NCBI RefSeq assembly: GCF_947172395.1
Contig: NC_069087.1
Coordinates: 3,782,001 to 3,846,000 of the forward strand
Direction: 5' to 3'
DNA: 64,000 nucleotides
DNA from: Bicyclus anynana
Taxonomy: Eukaryota > Arthropoda > Insecta > Lepidoptera > Nymphalidae
The notes below the pieces were generated by a model that was given only the letters and a program-made list of their open reading frames with translations, did not search any database and was not told where the DNA came from. Positions 14,090 through 27,600 of the stretch are shown here, one piece after another. The stretch's first letter is position 1, and each line of letters begins with the position of its first letter. The translations under genes and the position numbers were made by a program.

Positions 14090-15600
14090 AATGATAAATA
14101 TGTATGTTCAGTAAATATGTGTTATGCAATGTAATTGAAAACCTCATGCCGGCCCGCTAAGCAATAGGTAGGTACTGGATACAATTGCGTCGTCTTCTTT
14201 AGTCGGTGTTGTCTTACTGTATGTAACAGGATATGTCTTTGGTTTCAATAATACCTAGATTTTAATTATAAAGACCGCACAGTCAGTGATAAATTATGGT
14301 AATACATTAGCGCAATTTAACATTTTTTTACGTTATATAATATAATGACTACCGCATTTGCAATTTTTTTTTATAAACGTACTGTGGTGAATCATAAAAA
14401 TAACTGTATTTGGTTTTAGAAGAGCTAATGTTGAGTTTATTTCTATATCTTCTTAGCCTTCCGAACCAATTGGGGTGGTTGGTTGGAACCAAAGGTTGAG
14501 CCTTTACAAATGTTAAAACGACGTTTCTAATATGTTAGTAATCTAGACCTAACCTACTTGAAATAAACGAATTTAGAATTCCAATAACTGTATCAAGTTA
14601 ATATAAAATCTAGATCTAGAGAACCTAGATAAATTATTTTAGATCTAGACTAAGTAATGAATTAATTCTATAAAAGTATTATGTTAATTAATTGAATGTT
14701 CAACGTCTGCCATTGTTATATCTACTGGAGCGAGCTTCTATCTAAATGAAAATCTTTTAATTGTCTGAACTATTTGGATTAACAATAAAGTGATAGTTTT
14801 ATTTGCTCGCATATCAAAGATGTAAGAGTGATTTGCTTAAGTGTGCTATTTAGGGTTTTTGGAGACAAACAAAAAAGCCGTTAGTACATTTCACCATGTC
14901 GTCTTTATAGGTTTCACCCCTGGCGTCCACTAATTTTGGCTCGGCTCCAAATCCTGTAAAAGTAAGGAATAATTCTTGAAAGTAAGCTAGGGCACGTCCT
15001 TTATACATTTTATTTGTGACATTTTGTGTAGAGCTCGTTAGGTGCTATCTCACAATTTGTGTCATCGTGTACGATTTCGTATACGTATTTTATAATTTTA
15101 GTATATCAGCTTATCTTAGCTACCGAATATCCAACCCAATTAAATTTACTTGAGAATTCTGCATGATGTTGGTTATACAGAGTGTCCTGTAAATAGTACG
15201 ACATAATCTACAGGGTGATACTCGTAGTTGACATCAAGGTCAAAAAAATCTTGATCTGTGTTTTATTTTCTTTTAAATAATTTTCGATACGAGTTATTTG
15301 GTGGTTTATCCATAAAAAACTTCTGTAATTTGCACATATCTGAGATTTAAAAATCCATCTGGTGGACATTCTAGTATAAGACATACTAGATATCACAACT
15401 TACGGCATTCAAGTCTATAGGTACCTATAGATTAAAATAAAATTACGTCTTAAAAATCGACTTAGATAAATTTCCTGCATAGTTTCGTTAAAAATTCATC
15501 GTTTTTATGACGTGGTCTTATTATTGGAGAATTTTTCCTTGCGCGTTCGTACTTTATGTTGTTGAAAACAACCCTTTTGTTCTAAAGTGAATTATTTGTT
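14090..15600. other. Intronic or intergenic DNA before the first visible TTD14 exon
   Basis: Apart from the antisense exon-like frame at 14,850-14,953, nothing codes here. The stretch 15,180-15,400 begins 'gagtgtcctgtaaatagtac' and may be an interspersed repeat, but no second copy is in the window. The pyrimidine-containing tract and acceptor of the first TTD14 exon are at about 15,590-15,608. Confidence 0.4.
14850..14953 (-). other. Exon-like open frame, antisense, unknown
   Basis: On the minus strand a good splice acceptor (TTTTACAG at 14,961-14,954) is followed by an open frame of 33 codons and a TAA stop at 14,852-14,850. It reads FGAEPKLVDARGETYKDD and ends with VCLQKP. The composition is protein-like. 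It looks like a final coding exon or a fragment of one, in opposite orientation to the TTD14 gene. I do not recognise the family, and with no second exon in view it could equally be a retro-inserted piece. Confidence 0.25.
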
Positions 15601-15608
15601 TGTTGCAG

Positions 15609-18600
15609 CTACAAAGTTCCAAGAGAATCTGCTCAAGACTATGATTCAGATTGAGAACACTTTCTTCGAACTGGGGCGAACATGTCAAAGGAATTGCCTG
15701 ATTATATGCGACCGAGGAGCCATGGACGCTAGTGCATGTGAGTTTGATACAAGTTTTAATTACCAAACATGTATACTCATATATTTACCTAACATATATG
15801 AGTATATTCTATCTATCTATTTCGTTATCAACCCATATTCGGCTCGAGTCTCCTCTCAGAATAAAAGGGGTTAGGCCAATAGTCCACCACGCTGGCCCAA
15901 TGCGGATTGGCAGACTTCACACACTTCGAACCCACACCCTCCGGAATCGGAGGCCGAGGTCATATCCACTGCTCTATCTATTTAGCTTCGTACATATAAA
16001 CTTTTTAGCCTCGTCAATATTCACAACTGTTGGAGTTGTTACAGATGGTTTACATAATCGTTCTAATACAAGGTTAATTTAAGGGAAAAGAAAATTAGGA
16101 AAACCCCAATGCGAGTAATAAAATTATGCTTAAAAACTATAGGTAATCCGACTACGTAAAAAAGGGTATAAAAAGGTCGAAACAAGAAGGTTCAGATAGA
16201 AATCCTGAAATGCAATAAAATAGATACAAAAAAATGAAGTTTAAAAACTATAACCCGACTACGTAATAGGCGTCTAAAAAGAGTGGAACAAGTTAATATT
16301 ATCGATCAAAATAAAAAAAATCATAGGTACAAATATGGTCATGGTAGAGCCGTGGTCGCACCCACTGTATCCACTGCCCTACCCTCTTGGCTTTGCCGTA
16401 GTTGGGTAAAAGGACTTGATTAACCCGTTTATATTTACCTATTTCCTAAATTATTTCGCACACTCATCAAAATAGACGAGAGAAATGTCATAATGCCGTC
16501 AATTTTCAAGTAAACAAATATCACACCGGCTTTAAGCTGTCATATAATATACAACCAGACGTCATAGTTAATTATTATCTATATACAAATTGAGCAGATC
16601 AACGTGACGTGTAGTCACGTTTTTTTGCTCTTAACTAAACCATTATCATTTACACTCTAGGTATCTATTTTCGAGATTCATCCACTAAATACCGGATTGT
16701 TACGGTTGTAGTCGTTACTTTTCAATCTTTACAAATAAATTGAAACATCTCTTCGCAAATACCAGCATTTTTACTAATGGAAATATCGATACCCTCATAT
16801 CGGATAACCAATTTTTAAAACTTTGTTTATATTTGATTATCTGGTTAATCTGAACCTCCTAAGAACAAGAATTTTATCGATTTCGATGGAAATTTTACTT
16901 CCTTCTGTTTCAATGGTCAAATTTTCTGGCAAACAAAAATACTTCTTTTGACATATAAACGTAAAGCATATTTTCAAGATTATATTTACAAAATATTAAA
17001 TTAAAAATTCAAAAATAATATTTATATACCTATAAATAACTTTAGGGTCGGAACAGAATTCCACACAGACACACGGACGGGAAATATTACAATAGTAGTT
17101 ACGAGTATGTATAAAACAACGCAATCCGTTATTTGTAATGGTTTCTAAAAAGACGGGACGTATTGTACCTAATGGAATAAATAGGTAATATATAAACGTA
17201 AACATAATTATGTAATTGTAATCACTATAACAGAAACGAACAGATACGAATGCTTGCCAATATCTTTTATTGTAATTTTAGCAATAGAGTTTTCAAAAAC
17301 GGTTTTCTTTTTTCAATTTTTCTCAATCAAGAACCAATATTGAAAAATTAAAAAAAACATTATTTATTATATGTAAGCACACGCACAGTCTGTATGAATA
17401 TAGCGAAACAAAAGTTAATGTATCTGTTTAAACGCACTATCTGTTTCAGAATTAGATAGAATAAATGTTTTTTGCATTTGATAAAACATCAAATCAAATC
17501 AAATCAAATCAAAATTTGTTTATTGCGAATTCAGGTTACAGTCAGATCTTATTGAAATAAACACCAAATTCCGCCTTACAGCTTGCAATATCATTATAAA
17601 AACATTATTATTTACAATAATCAATTCACACACTTATTTGTACAGTGATTAATTAATTAGTAGGTACATTGAATATTTTAAAGAATAATTCTAATGATGC
17701 CTTTACGTCAATATAATGTCAGTTTATGTCAAAGATAAGTAAAATGATAAATTGCAAAAAAAAAAAAAAAATTAGTCATTAATATGGTGTATTTGTATAG
17801 TAAGACTATAATAAGTCTTGAAATCAATTGCAATTGATTTATTCATCAAGGTACTCTTTGATGGAGTAGTATGCTTTGTTTATTAAAAAAATCTTTAATT
17901 GTTTTTTAAACCTTGCCAAGTTGGAATTATTTTTTATATTAAATGTCAACTTATTGTAAATATTTATTGATTGGCAAAATACACTTTTCCGAAACTGTGC
18001 TGATTTTGCAGCTTGTCCACACAACCTTAGAGGACGTCTTTTATTATTCAAGTTTTTGAAAAGTGATAGGTTAGCATGTACAAATACTGCTGTTTCAAAG
18101 ATATACAGAGAAGGAAATGTCAAGATTTGTAACTCTTGAAAATGGGGTTTACAACTATCTGTCCAGTGTAGATTCCTTATTGCTCTGATGCATCTTTTCT
18201 GAGCTTTAAAAACTCTTTCTCTGTCGACTGAATTACCGCAGAACATTATTCCGTATCTCAGAGTTGATTCTACATATCCAAAATAAGCAATACGCAGTGT
18301 TTCAATATTAGCTGATTTGTTTAACTTATACAGCGCGTAGGAAAATTTAAACAATTTCTTACATATATTGTCAACCTGTGTTTTCCAACTAAGATGCCTA
18401 TCAACAATTATTCCTAAAAACTTAGTCTCACCTGTTTCGCTAACTTGCATACCCTTATGATTGATATTATTTGTTGATATCCCAATTAAAATTCATAATT
18501 TTAGTCTTCTCCAAATTAATACTTAAATTATTTTTTACAAGCCAATCAATTACTTGATCTAAGGATGTATTTATATCATCCTCATAAGATAATGTATTAT

Positions 18601-21600
18601 GACGTTCATATAATATTGTGCAATCGTCTGCAAAAAGGACCATAGGTTGAGCTATTACTGAAGGGAGGTCATTAATATATATAATAAATAACAATGGGCC
18701 TAGAATGCTCCCTTGTGGCACACCATACTTAACACAACGGGATGTTGAGTTATAAGATATCTCTGTTAAGTTATTAGGACATATTCTACTAATTTCAGTA
18801 ATTTAGATCTATCAGTGAGATAAGACGTCAAGAGATCTAACACAGTTCCTCGGACACCATATCTATATAATTTATGTAACAAGATATTATGATCCACAAA
18901 ATCGAAAGCTTTTGTCATATCCATGTACAATGCCGCTATAGGTATTTTTCTATCTATACAAGTCATGACTTTGTTAAGGAGTTCATAAATTGCCATGTTT
19001 ATTGACTTCTTTTTCCTAAACCCTTTTTGCTCATTCACTAGGATAGCATTTTCTTCGAGGTATTTATAAAGTCGATTATATATTACTTTTTCAAAAACTT
19101 TCGCAAATATCGTAATTAAAGCAATGGGTCGATAGCTACTAACATCACTTCTGTTATTTTTTTTAAATAGTGGAAATTTACCGTCCTGGATACATATGTT
19201 TATAATATGACATATAACCTCAGAGATATATAGTGATGACGCCTTTACCACTTTTGTTGTTATACCGTCATAACCTGTGCTTTGCGTATTTTTCAGGGAT
19301 TTTATTATTTGGAAAACTTCCATAGGTGTGACAGGGTACATAAACATAGATGAGCATTTGTTAAAATTAATATGATTAAAGCTCTCATTAACCGTATTTA
19401 ATCGTGATTTATTAGAAATATCAATAAAGTAATCATTAAATATTTGAGCTATTTCTGTCGGATTTGTAACTTCTCGATTCATAAAATTAATTTTCTCAAT
19501 TTGCTTGTCATGAGATGTATACGATTTATTGTTTTTAATAACCCTCCAAGTAGCTAAGCATTTATTTTTTGCATTTTTTCAACCTTTTGGCATACATTTT
19601 AAATTTACTTTTTGATTGAACATATTACTCAAAACAAACGGAATACCTAATTTTTTTGTAAAATTATATTTAGTTATTAAATAATTTGTACTACAAGAGA
19701 TAAACCACGTGAAATCGCATTGCCGTGTTTTCAATTACGAATATACATCTTCAATACAATAGTATTCTGCATTTTAAAAGTCCATTTCATAGTTGAAAAC
19801 GAAATTTGTCAGCCCTACATAGGTACAAATACGTATCAAATAGATACTGTAGTGTGTTTTACGGTATGTTAGGCATTTGTTGAGATTAGTACCTACTGTC
19901 ATATAATCGCTACCTTATATACATTCTGTTTCAAAACAATGTTTATGATAAACATTATTACGGTTTTATCGATATTATCCCTATCAACGATAATAATAAC
20001 CGACGTAACTTCGTGGCATCTGAAAACGTGTAATTTTCCACTAAAATGTTACCAAAGACACGCCACAATTGATAATGTTAACCCATTGTTTATGGGACAT
20101 TCTTGAAAGACGTTGCATGTAAGTATTCAAAGAAAGGAAATAACCGTTTGCGTTGCAAATTTACATAATAGCGCAGTTGTTTGGAAACTTGACTAGCAAT
20201 AAATGTTAAAATACTAAGTAATCGGCTGCATTATTTTGTGATCTAGGTATGTATGAAATTGATTCTGCATTTTATCGATTGAAATTCAACTTTATGTTGC
20301 ACTTTGGTTGGGCTTAGTAACAGTAAAAATATATTCTGTGGCTTAGTTTTATGATGTATTATGTAAATAATATAAAAAGAATAAATATTAATAAATGAAA
20401 AAAAATCACAAGTTCGTTTATGCTAACAGCTTTGAAACTTTGATGTGTACCTTATTGCGGTGAAAAAGTTTATTGCGGTGAAAAGGTTTATTTGTGGTGA
20501 AAAGGTTTATTGTGGTGAAAAGATCGTTTGTGATGTATTAAAAGGGCGTGTTCCCTTCATTCTATTCTACAGCGAGCTAGCTGTCTATAGGTATAAGTTA
20601 AGCTATGACACTACACACTGGTTTCATGATTTTAAGACAAATATTTAAAAAAAAATAAAAACCGACTGCCTAACCTGCTCGCACCTTCATCCACCTCGCG
20701 TATTTTGTATAGCGATTAATGAACAACATTTTCTGATTGTAGGTTTTTAATATGGCCATGATATATCATTTTGAAATCCTCATGATGATTAATGAATTTG
20801 ATATACATACTGCAATATTCTAAAACATAACCCTTCTTGCAGTCGAGTAATAAGACGATACATCCTTCTAAGGCTTTTCTCTCGTTTCACCTCATAAAAA
20901 TTGTTATTCGTTGAGTTTTCATAAACAAATTCTAAATATACTAATGTACATGTTGTATTCATAGTTTATGTAATTGAATTAATGAAAGACCTAATCCGCA
21001 CAGATTTAATCAGGACGGATTATTAGGACTTACCTAGTTGGAAAAAGGGTCGCAATGACTAAGCTAGTACACTTCAATGCGAACTATTGTATCTCGATTG
21101 AGTTTAATTTGTCTCAGATAATTTAACAATACTTATAACTATTGACTTAGATATTTTATTTTTATACTGTCGTAAAAAATATTCTTGACTCGACTAAACA
21201 TGATCTGCATAAAACCTTTTATGTAATACGAGTAGATATCGTATTTACTGTGATATCGTTGTCCATGTATCATTTTTATTTAGAAGTTATATACAAAGTT
21301 TGTACGAATATCATTACGCGATTTATACATATACCTATGTATCTACGTAATATTATAGTGATTAGCTAAATTGGAGCACGCGATATCGGGTTCGTAAATT
21401 TAAATAGCCTGATAAATATTAGCTTTAAAGTATAGGACGTTGCGGCGTTAAAATTGGCCAACAGATGCGTCTATTCGTAAAATTCCATGTACCAACGAGT
21501 ACATATTATATTATTCACATTTTTCACCAATCAAAAGATAGCGCGTGAAGTCATGTTGTAATAATAATGGTTTTTGGCTTTTATGGTAAACTTCTTCCTA

Positions 21601-24600
21601 CTTAATGCTATTCTTTAGATTGCTATTCTACAATACAGAAACTTTTACAAAACGCTTTTTGAAAACGATGGCAATGTGGACCAAGACGTGTAAGTAGACT
21701 GAACGGAAACGGAGGGATGAAACTCATGAGAAGAGGAAGGCCAAAGAAGATATGGTTTAAGTGTGTGAAAGAGGACATGTATGTAAAGGGGGTGGATGAC
21801 GAGCTGTTGACGAGTAACAGAGACAAATGCAGAAGATTGACATATTATGCCGACCCCTCTTAAGTGGGATACGGTAAAGGAGATGATGGCTACTGTTATT
21901 AAACTAGGATTCAAAGCTTACCTGAAGTTATGTAATATATTATTAAAGCTTACGTGTTTGAAAATCTATGGTAAAAGAAAATTTAAATAAAAATATGAAT
22001 TAGAAAATAAAATTAACATTCCTTCCTGTGTATTTTTAAAATGGGTCCCTGAAAGGTCGATAATGATGTTTTTTATGTATGGTTTCCAGTTATATCTAAA
22101 GAGAAATGGGAGGCTATGATGAGCGCCAACAACTGGAACAGCGTGGAGTTGCGGGACAACCGGTACAACCACATCGTGCACATGGTCTCCGCTGCCAACG
22201 GCGCCGAGGAGTTCTATTCCACAGAGGTACCTTTACATTACTGAATATATAATCTTCACATTGGACTAGCGACGCCCGCGACTTCGTCCACCCTTGGACC
22301 TCCTTAATCAGGCCCTATCGCTAAATCGTTTCTTAGGACAACTTCTAACTATAAACTACCTTCCTGCCAAATTTCAACTTTGTACGTCAAGTGGTCGCCT
22401 ACCCTTACCCTATCCCTACTCTTAGCTGCTCTCGAGTTATAAACAATGTAACTAACACGACTTTTTTTTACATACATATATACGACAGTTATATTTGTTA
22501 CCGAATATGGAATTATTTAAAAGAAAATGATTAATTCAAATTCCATAATCCTCGTAAAAGAAGATGAGGACGAATTACGTAACAAGTCAAATATTATTTT
22601 GCATGATAAGAGTTATCAAAAACAAAACAATTTGGGTTTTATAAGTTTAATTTAATTTGTCAATAATGATGTTGTGTTTATAATGATGTTGTGTTTTACA
22701 AGAACTGGGGACTTTCCGGTGACATTAAAAGATATAAATTTTCCTGGTTCGGTTGTGTTGAAAGCCCAAGAAAAAGTCCCGACTTAAAGGTACTGTTTTA
22801 CAAGTATTGTTCTGCTTCATACTTCTATAAACAATCGAGGTTGGCCATTTATTTAATCCAGTAGCAAGGGCTACTAGTATTATAAAGATGAAAATTTATA
22901 TGGATGTTTAACGCCGCTACTACTGAAGCGATATGGCTGAAATTTGGAATGGAAATAGATTTTACTCTGGATTAACACATATGCTACTTTTTATCCTGAA
23001 AAAATCCATGGTTCCCGCGGGATTTGTGAAAAATTTAACTTCATGCGGGGGGACTCGCAGGCGTCTGCTAGTATCGTAATATTGCAATACTTTTTTTTTA
23101 ATACTTGCCATATATTTTCTATATATAACTAATATTCCCCTTCACCTCCAATTAGTCAGAAAATAACTGGATCGATCGGCGTGGATCGAAACTAGCCTCA
23201 GACAAATTATTGTATAGGACCTGCCTCGCTAGACGTTACTTTTCTGTCAAAGTATATGATCAACGATCTAATGCGATTATAAAAACTGTCTCTTTAATAT
23301 TGATGTTAAATAGTTGTAATCGTGTTCGTCGGTTAAAGAGCTCCGTAAAAATACCTTTTTGTGTAATTGAAATGTGTAAAAAACGGGCAAAACTTCTAGT
23401 TTAGTATAAGATATATACCAAATCTAAGCTCGTTTTCTTCAGAAAATGACAGACAATTTTGTTTGTGACTATGAGTGCGATACAGGTCCTTCTATAATTG
23501 GTCTGAGAAACTAGCAATGCTATTGAGGCTAATTATGACTATTTATGACGTCGTCATGAGATATTTTGCAATGTCTGCAATAACAGCTTAATTTTATCAG
23601 TACTTTTTGCAAACTAGCAATTGATAAAAACAAAAATACGTATTTCAGTTATCTTTTGTTAATGAGGTTTGATTGATAAGTCTCATAACACTACAATTAA
23701 TGGCTTGATTGGAATCCGATATCCTGGTTTCAATAATAGCAGATTGCACTATTGTTGCAATTTTGGATTATTGTTACAATAAGTAACAATAATATTGTTA
23801 TTATAGCTCGGGGACTTCGTTCATAATATTCCCGATGGACCGCGCGGGCCGGGGGGCGTGTAGCGATAAATGAAAAACCAACTGAAGCACCTCACTTCCC
23901 GCACGCATGATTTCATACCCGCGAAGTCTTTCCCTTCGTCGCCCGCATATGATGGGAGTGTCATCAACGAACAGACTTTTTGTAATTATTGTTGAATATT
24001 CTTGGGCTCTCTGCATATATCCTGTATTCCTCATTACCTTTCCAATAAGCGAAGACGTGTGTTAGTAGCAGGCTTAGGACGTGTCAATAATATAAATAGA
24101 TTCTCGTGTAGAGAAATAAAAAAACATATTACTACCAATGAGCATCTACCAAATCAGCGGGATGAAAATGTCGCGCTCTCTTTCGTTGCAATGAGACGAA
24201 AGATAAATGTTTTCTATGCCGCCGCTATTGGCTCGCCACGGGGAGGGCAAGAATGTTATGTCGGACTTCAACCGACTAAACCACGGTGTTCCGACTCACC
24301 GCCTGATGACTGAACCATCCCATCCATTCCAGCCCATCCTAGGCCAACTAGTGAAGTGAAGCAAGTCATTTCTATCATTTGGAATTTATTGTTCTTAGAA
24401 TAGAAAAAAACATGTACATTTTTTTCATTCCCAATTTTAGTGGTTATATTAAAAAAAAAACAAAACATACGCGTCGAATAGTGTACCTCTACCTTTTATT
24501 GAAATCGGTTGAAAATTGCTTCCAAGATTTGACCCATACATACTCAGGCAAGTCAATGTTTGTAATCAAATCAGGGGCCCTCCCAAGGCAATACCAATGT

Positions 24601-27600
24601 GCCAAGCTTATGAAAATATCGTGTCCTTAGTACTGATAGTAAAGTAGCCAGTGAAGATGGGTGGACAGTGGGGATTAGAACAAAGCGCGTGTCACCAGTC
24701 TCGCGACCGCTGGCCGGTTGCCAGTTTTATATTATCAGTTCGTGACTATCAGCGATTGATTGATATGGTGCATGGCATTTTAATAACTGATATATTTGTG
24801 ACGCGCTGTCAATATTATTATTAGGTATGTACATATACTAAGAGCAGTGATAGCCCAGTGGATATGACCTGTGCCTTCGATTCCGGAGGGTGTGGGATCG
24901 AATCCGGTCCGGGGCATGCACCCCCAACTTTTCAAGTCTGAAAGAATTTAAATATTACGTGTCTCAAACGGTGAAGGAAAAACATCGTGACGAAAACTGC
25001 ATACCAGAGAATTTTCTGAATTCTCTACGTGTGTGAAGTCTGCCAATCCGCATTGGGCCAGCGTGGTGGACTATTGACCTAATTCTGAGAGGAGACTCGA
25101 GCTTAGCAGTGAGCCGAATATGGGTTGATAGCGATGATATACATATATTAGCGGACGCCCGCGACTTCGTCCGCGTGGAAATCAATGTAAAATTTCAAAC
25201 CTATATTACACCACTTTAGGAGTCGAATTTAAAAATTCTTGAATCACATTATGTTTCGTATTTCACCCTCTTCTATTTTTATTTTAGGGTCAAAAGTACC
25301 CTATGTTTTGCTCCAAGGTCCCATTTACCGTTAAAAGGTAAACAGATATGTAACTGTGGCTATGTCTGACCAAAGAAGTAACATTGTCACTTGATAAATA
25401 TCGCATTTCATTTGTACAAGTCACACTATTCAAGGTAACTTACTAAAACAGGCAAAGAATCCACCATTGGAACAAAAAGAACTACCCACAAGTCTACGTT
25501 AGTTACATTACTGTTTTACGTTCGCAGGACCACGCGTGCCGTTCCGAAGGCGTGGAATTCGCCCGAGAGTTGGACTACAACGCGGCGGCGGCGTGGATCG
25601 GCCACCCGTACTTCGACGTCATAGACAACTCCACCGACTTCGACAAGAAGATGAACCGCCTGCTCGCGTGCGTGTGCCACAGAATAGGCATCGACACCGG
25701 CGACCGGCTCAACGTCAACTCGAAGAAGCGCAAGTTCCTCGTCAAGCCGCCCATGCTGCCCGACGCGGAGTTCCCGCCGTTCCAGGACTTCGACGTCGTC
25801 CACAACTACTTGCAGAGCGACTTCCGCAAAGCGCAAGTGCGGTTGCGGAAACGCGGCCAGAAGGGCCACTGGTCGTATATCCACACGGTGCGGAAGTTCC
25901 ATCCCACGGGGCAGTCGGTGGAAGTGCGTACGCAGTTGACGCACCGCGACTACCTCAACATGCTGCCGCAGCGCGACGACGCCCACTTCACCATATTCAA
26001 GAAGCGGCGCTGCTTCATCTACAACAACCAGTACTACCAGTTGGACATTTACAGGCAGCCCACGCACCCCAGGTGATGTGTTGTTTGTGTTATTTGTAAA
26101 TTTGTGGGTGGTGGTGGTTTGTGTTGAATCTGTTTTGTAGTCAGATGGGTTGGTAATTCAGTGATTCGTTTTGTAGATGAAAATATATCTGGCTATTTTT
26201 AAATCATGGAATGTGAAGTAGTTAAAGACTTTATACAAAACTTAAGTATATAAACCTTTAAAATTTATAAAATAAATATGAAATGTTAAATGATATGCGA
26301 CTCACAACGACAGAATAGAATCATCTATATAAAAATATATTATGTATTTATTATTTATGTATTTAAATTTTTACTTCTGGAACATGAATATGTATATATT
26401 TTGGTATCGCATAATATATATTATATTAACATATATAACGGGAAACTACAAATTAACAGAGATTGAAGAAGATTTATTATGATTTATTTGTATTTACATA
26501 TAATATCTCAATAAATTGATGTTACATATATAATTTTATTATTTATTTAACATATCAAAACTGAGGCAATATTCTATAAAAGGTAAATAACAAAAAAAAT
26601 ATATTTTTTGTGGTTTCTAGAAAATTACATTTAAACTTTTATTATGAAAAAAAAATAACAATAATAAAGGGCAATAAAAAGTATTATTTGACCCAATGAC
26701 AATATTTTTAAAGGTTTACAAGTAGGAACCATAACTTACACCAAAACCATTTCTATATATCAGTGTTTAATTTGTTAACTAATTTCTTATTGTAATATTT
26801 CAGGTGCCGCGGTTTGATCCTACTAGAGACGTACAGCGCTCACGACCAAGACGCATTGCTCGCCTCGCTACCAAAGTTCCTCACTATAGAGAAGGAGGTG
26901 ACCGGAGACCCTGCCTACTCCATGTACAACTTGTCCCTCAAAGAGGACTGGAAGACCTCCAACAAGTATTACACAGGCTCTGACTGTGATTGTAAGTTTA
27001 ATATTGCTGTTGTGGGTAGTTCCATTTTTATCTGCGGAATATGATTTCATCGGTTAAGAATAAATATAATTCGTTTTCCTCCACAGTAATGTAATTTAGA
27101 TATAAGAAATGATATATTGAGACACTGTCGAGAGATATCGGCGAAATCGAAAAATAGCTCTCTCTCTCTCTCTCTCTTTCGTCCCATAGCTACGAAAGAG
27201 CGATTCGATATCGCTATTGGTCAAGAGATATCTCATGGCGTGCATCCTAGGCCTACAGGAGATTTATTTCCAATTGCAATAATATTAAGTTTTTTTATTT
27301 TATTTTCATAAAAATATTATTAAAGCAATTGCCTCGTAAATTGACAATTCTTTATTCGAAAAAAAAAAATTATAATTGTATCATAAAGTTACCGCCTCTA
27401 TGAACTTGGTTAAAAAACTTGTCCATTTAATCAAAAACTAGGCTTATTTATCTGATGATATCATATTCCAAGATCAAAATATGGAACTACCCATAATTTT
27501 TAGTAACCTATTTATCTGTAAATTGACAGACAGACTGCATAATATGAAGTTGCTTAGCAATAATATTTTGCCTTTAGTATGGACATTATCAATTTGCCTG

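Larger units (their letters stand above)
19620..22085. other. TTD14 intron with minor repeats
   Basis: No exon found. It holds a short minisatellite at 20,454-20,524 and a LINE remnant at 21,665-21,875, listed separately. The rest is AT-rich intronic DNA. Confidence 0.45.

Noticed and set aside
15587..15737. Independent start of TTD14 at 15,587
   Set aside because: There is a clear acceptor (TTGCAG) at 15,603-15,608 and the frame enters mid-codon, so this is an internal exon.
25516..26099. Three other long frames overlapping the TTD14 exon at 25,528-26,072
   Set aside because: They are shadows of a GC-rich coding exon. Only the frame reading [19 protein letters not shown] joins the neighbouring exons.
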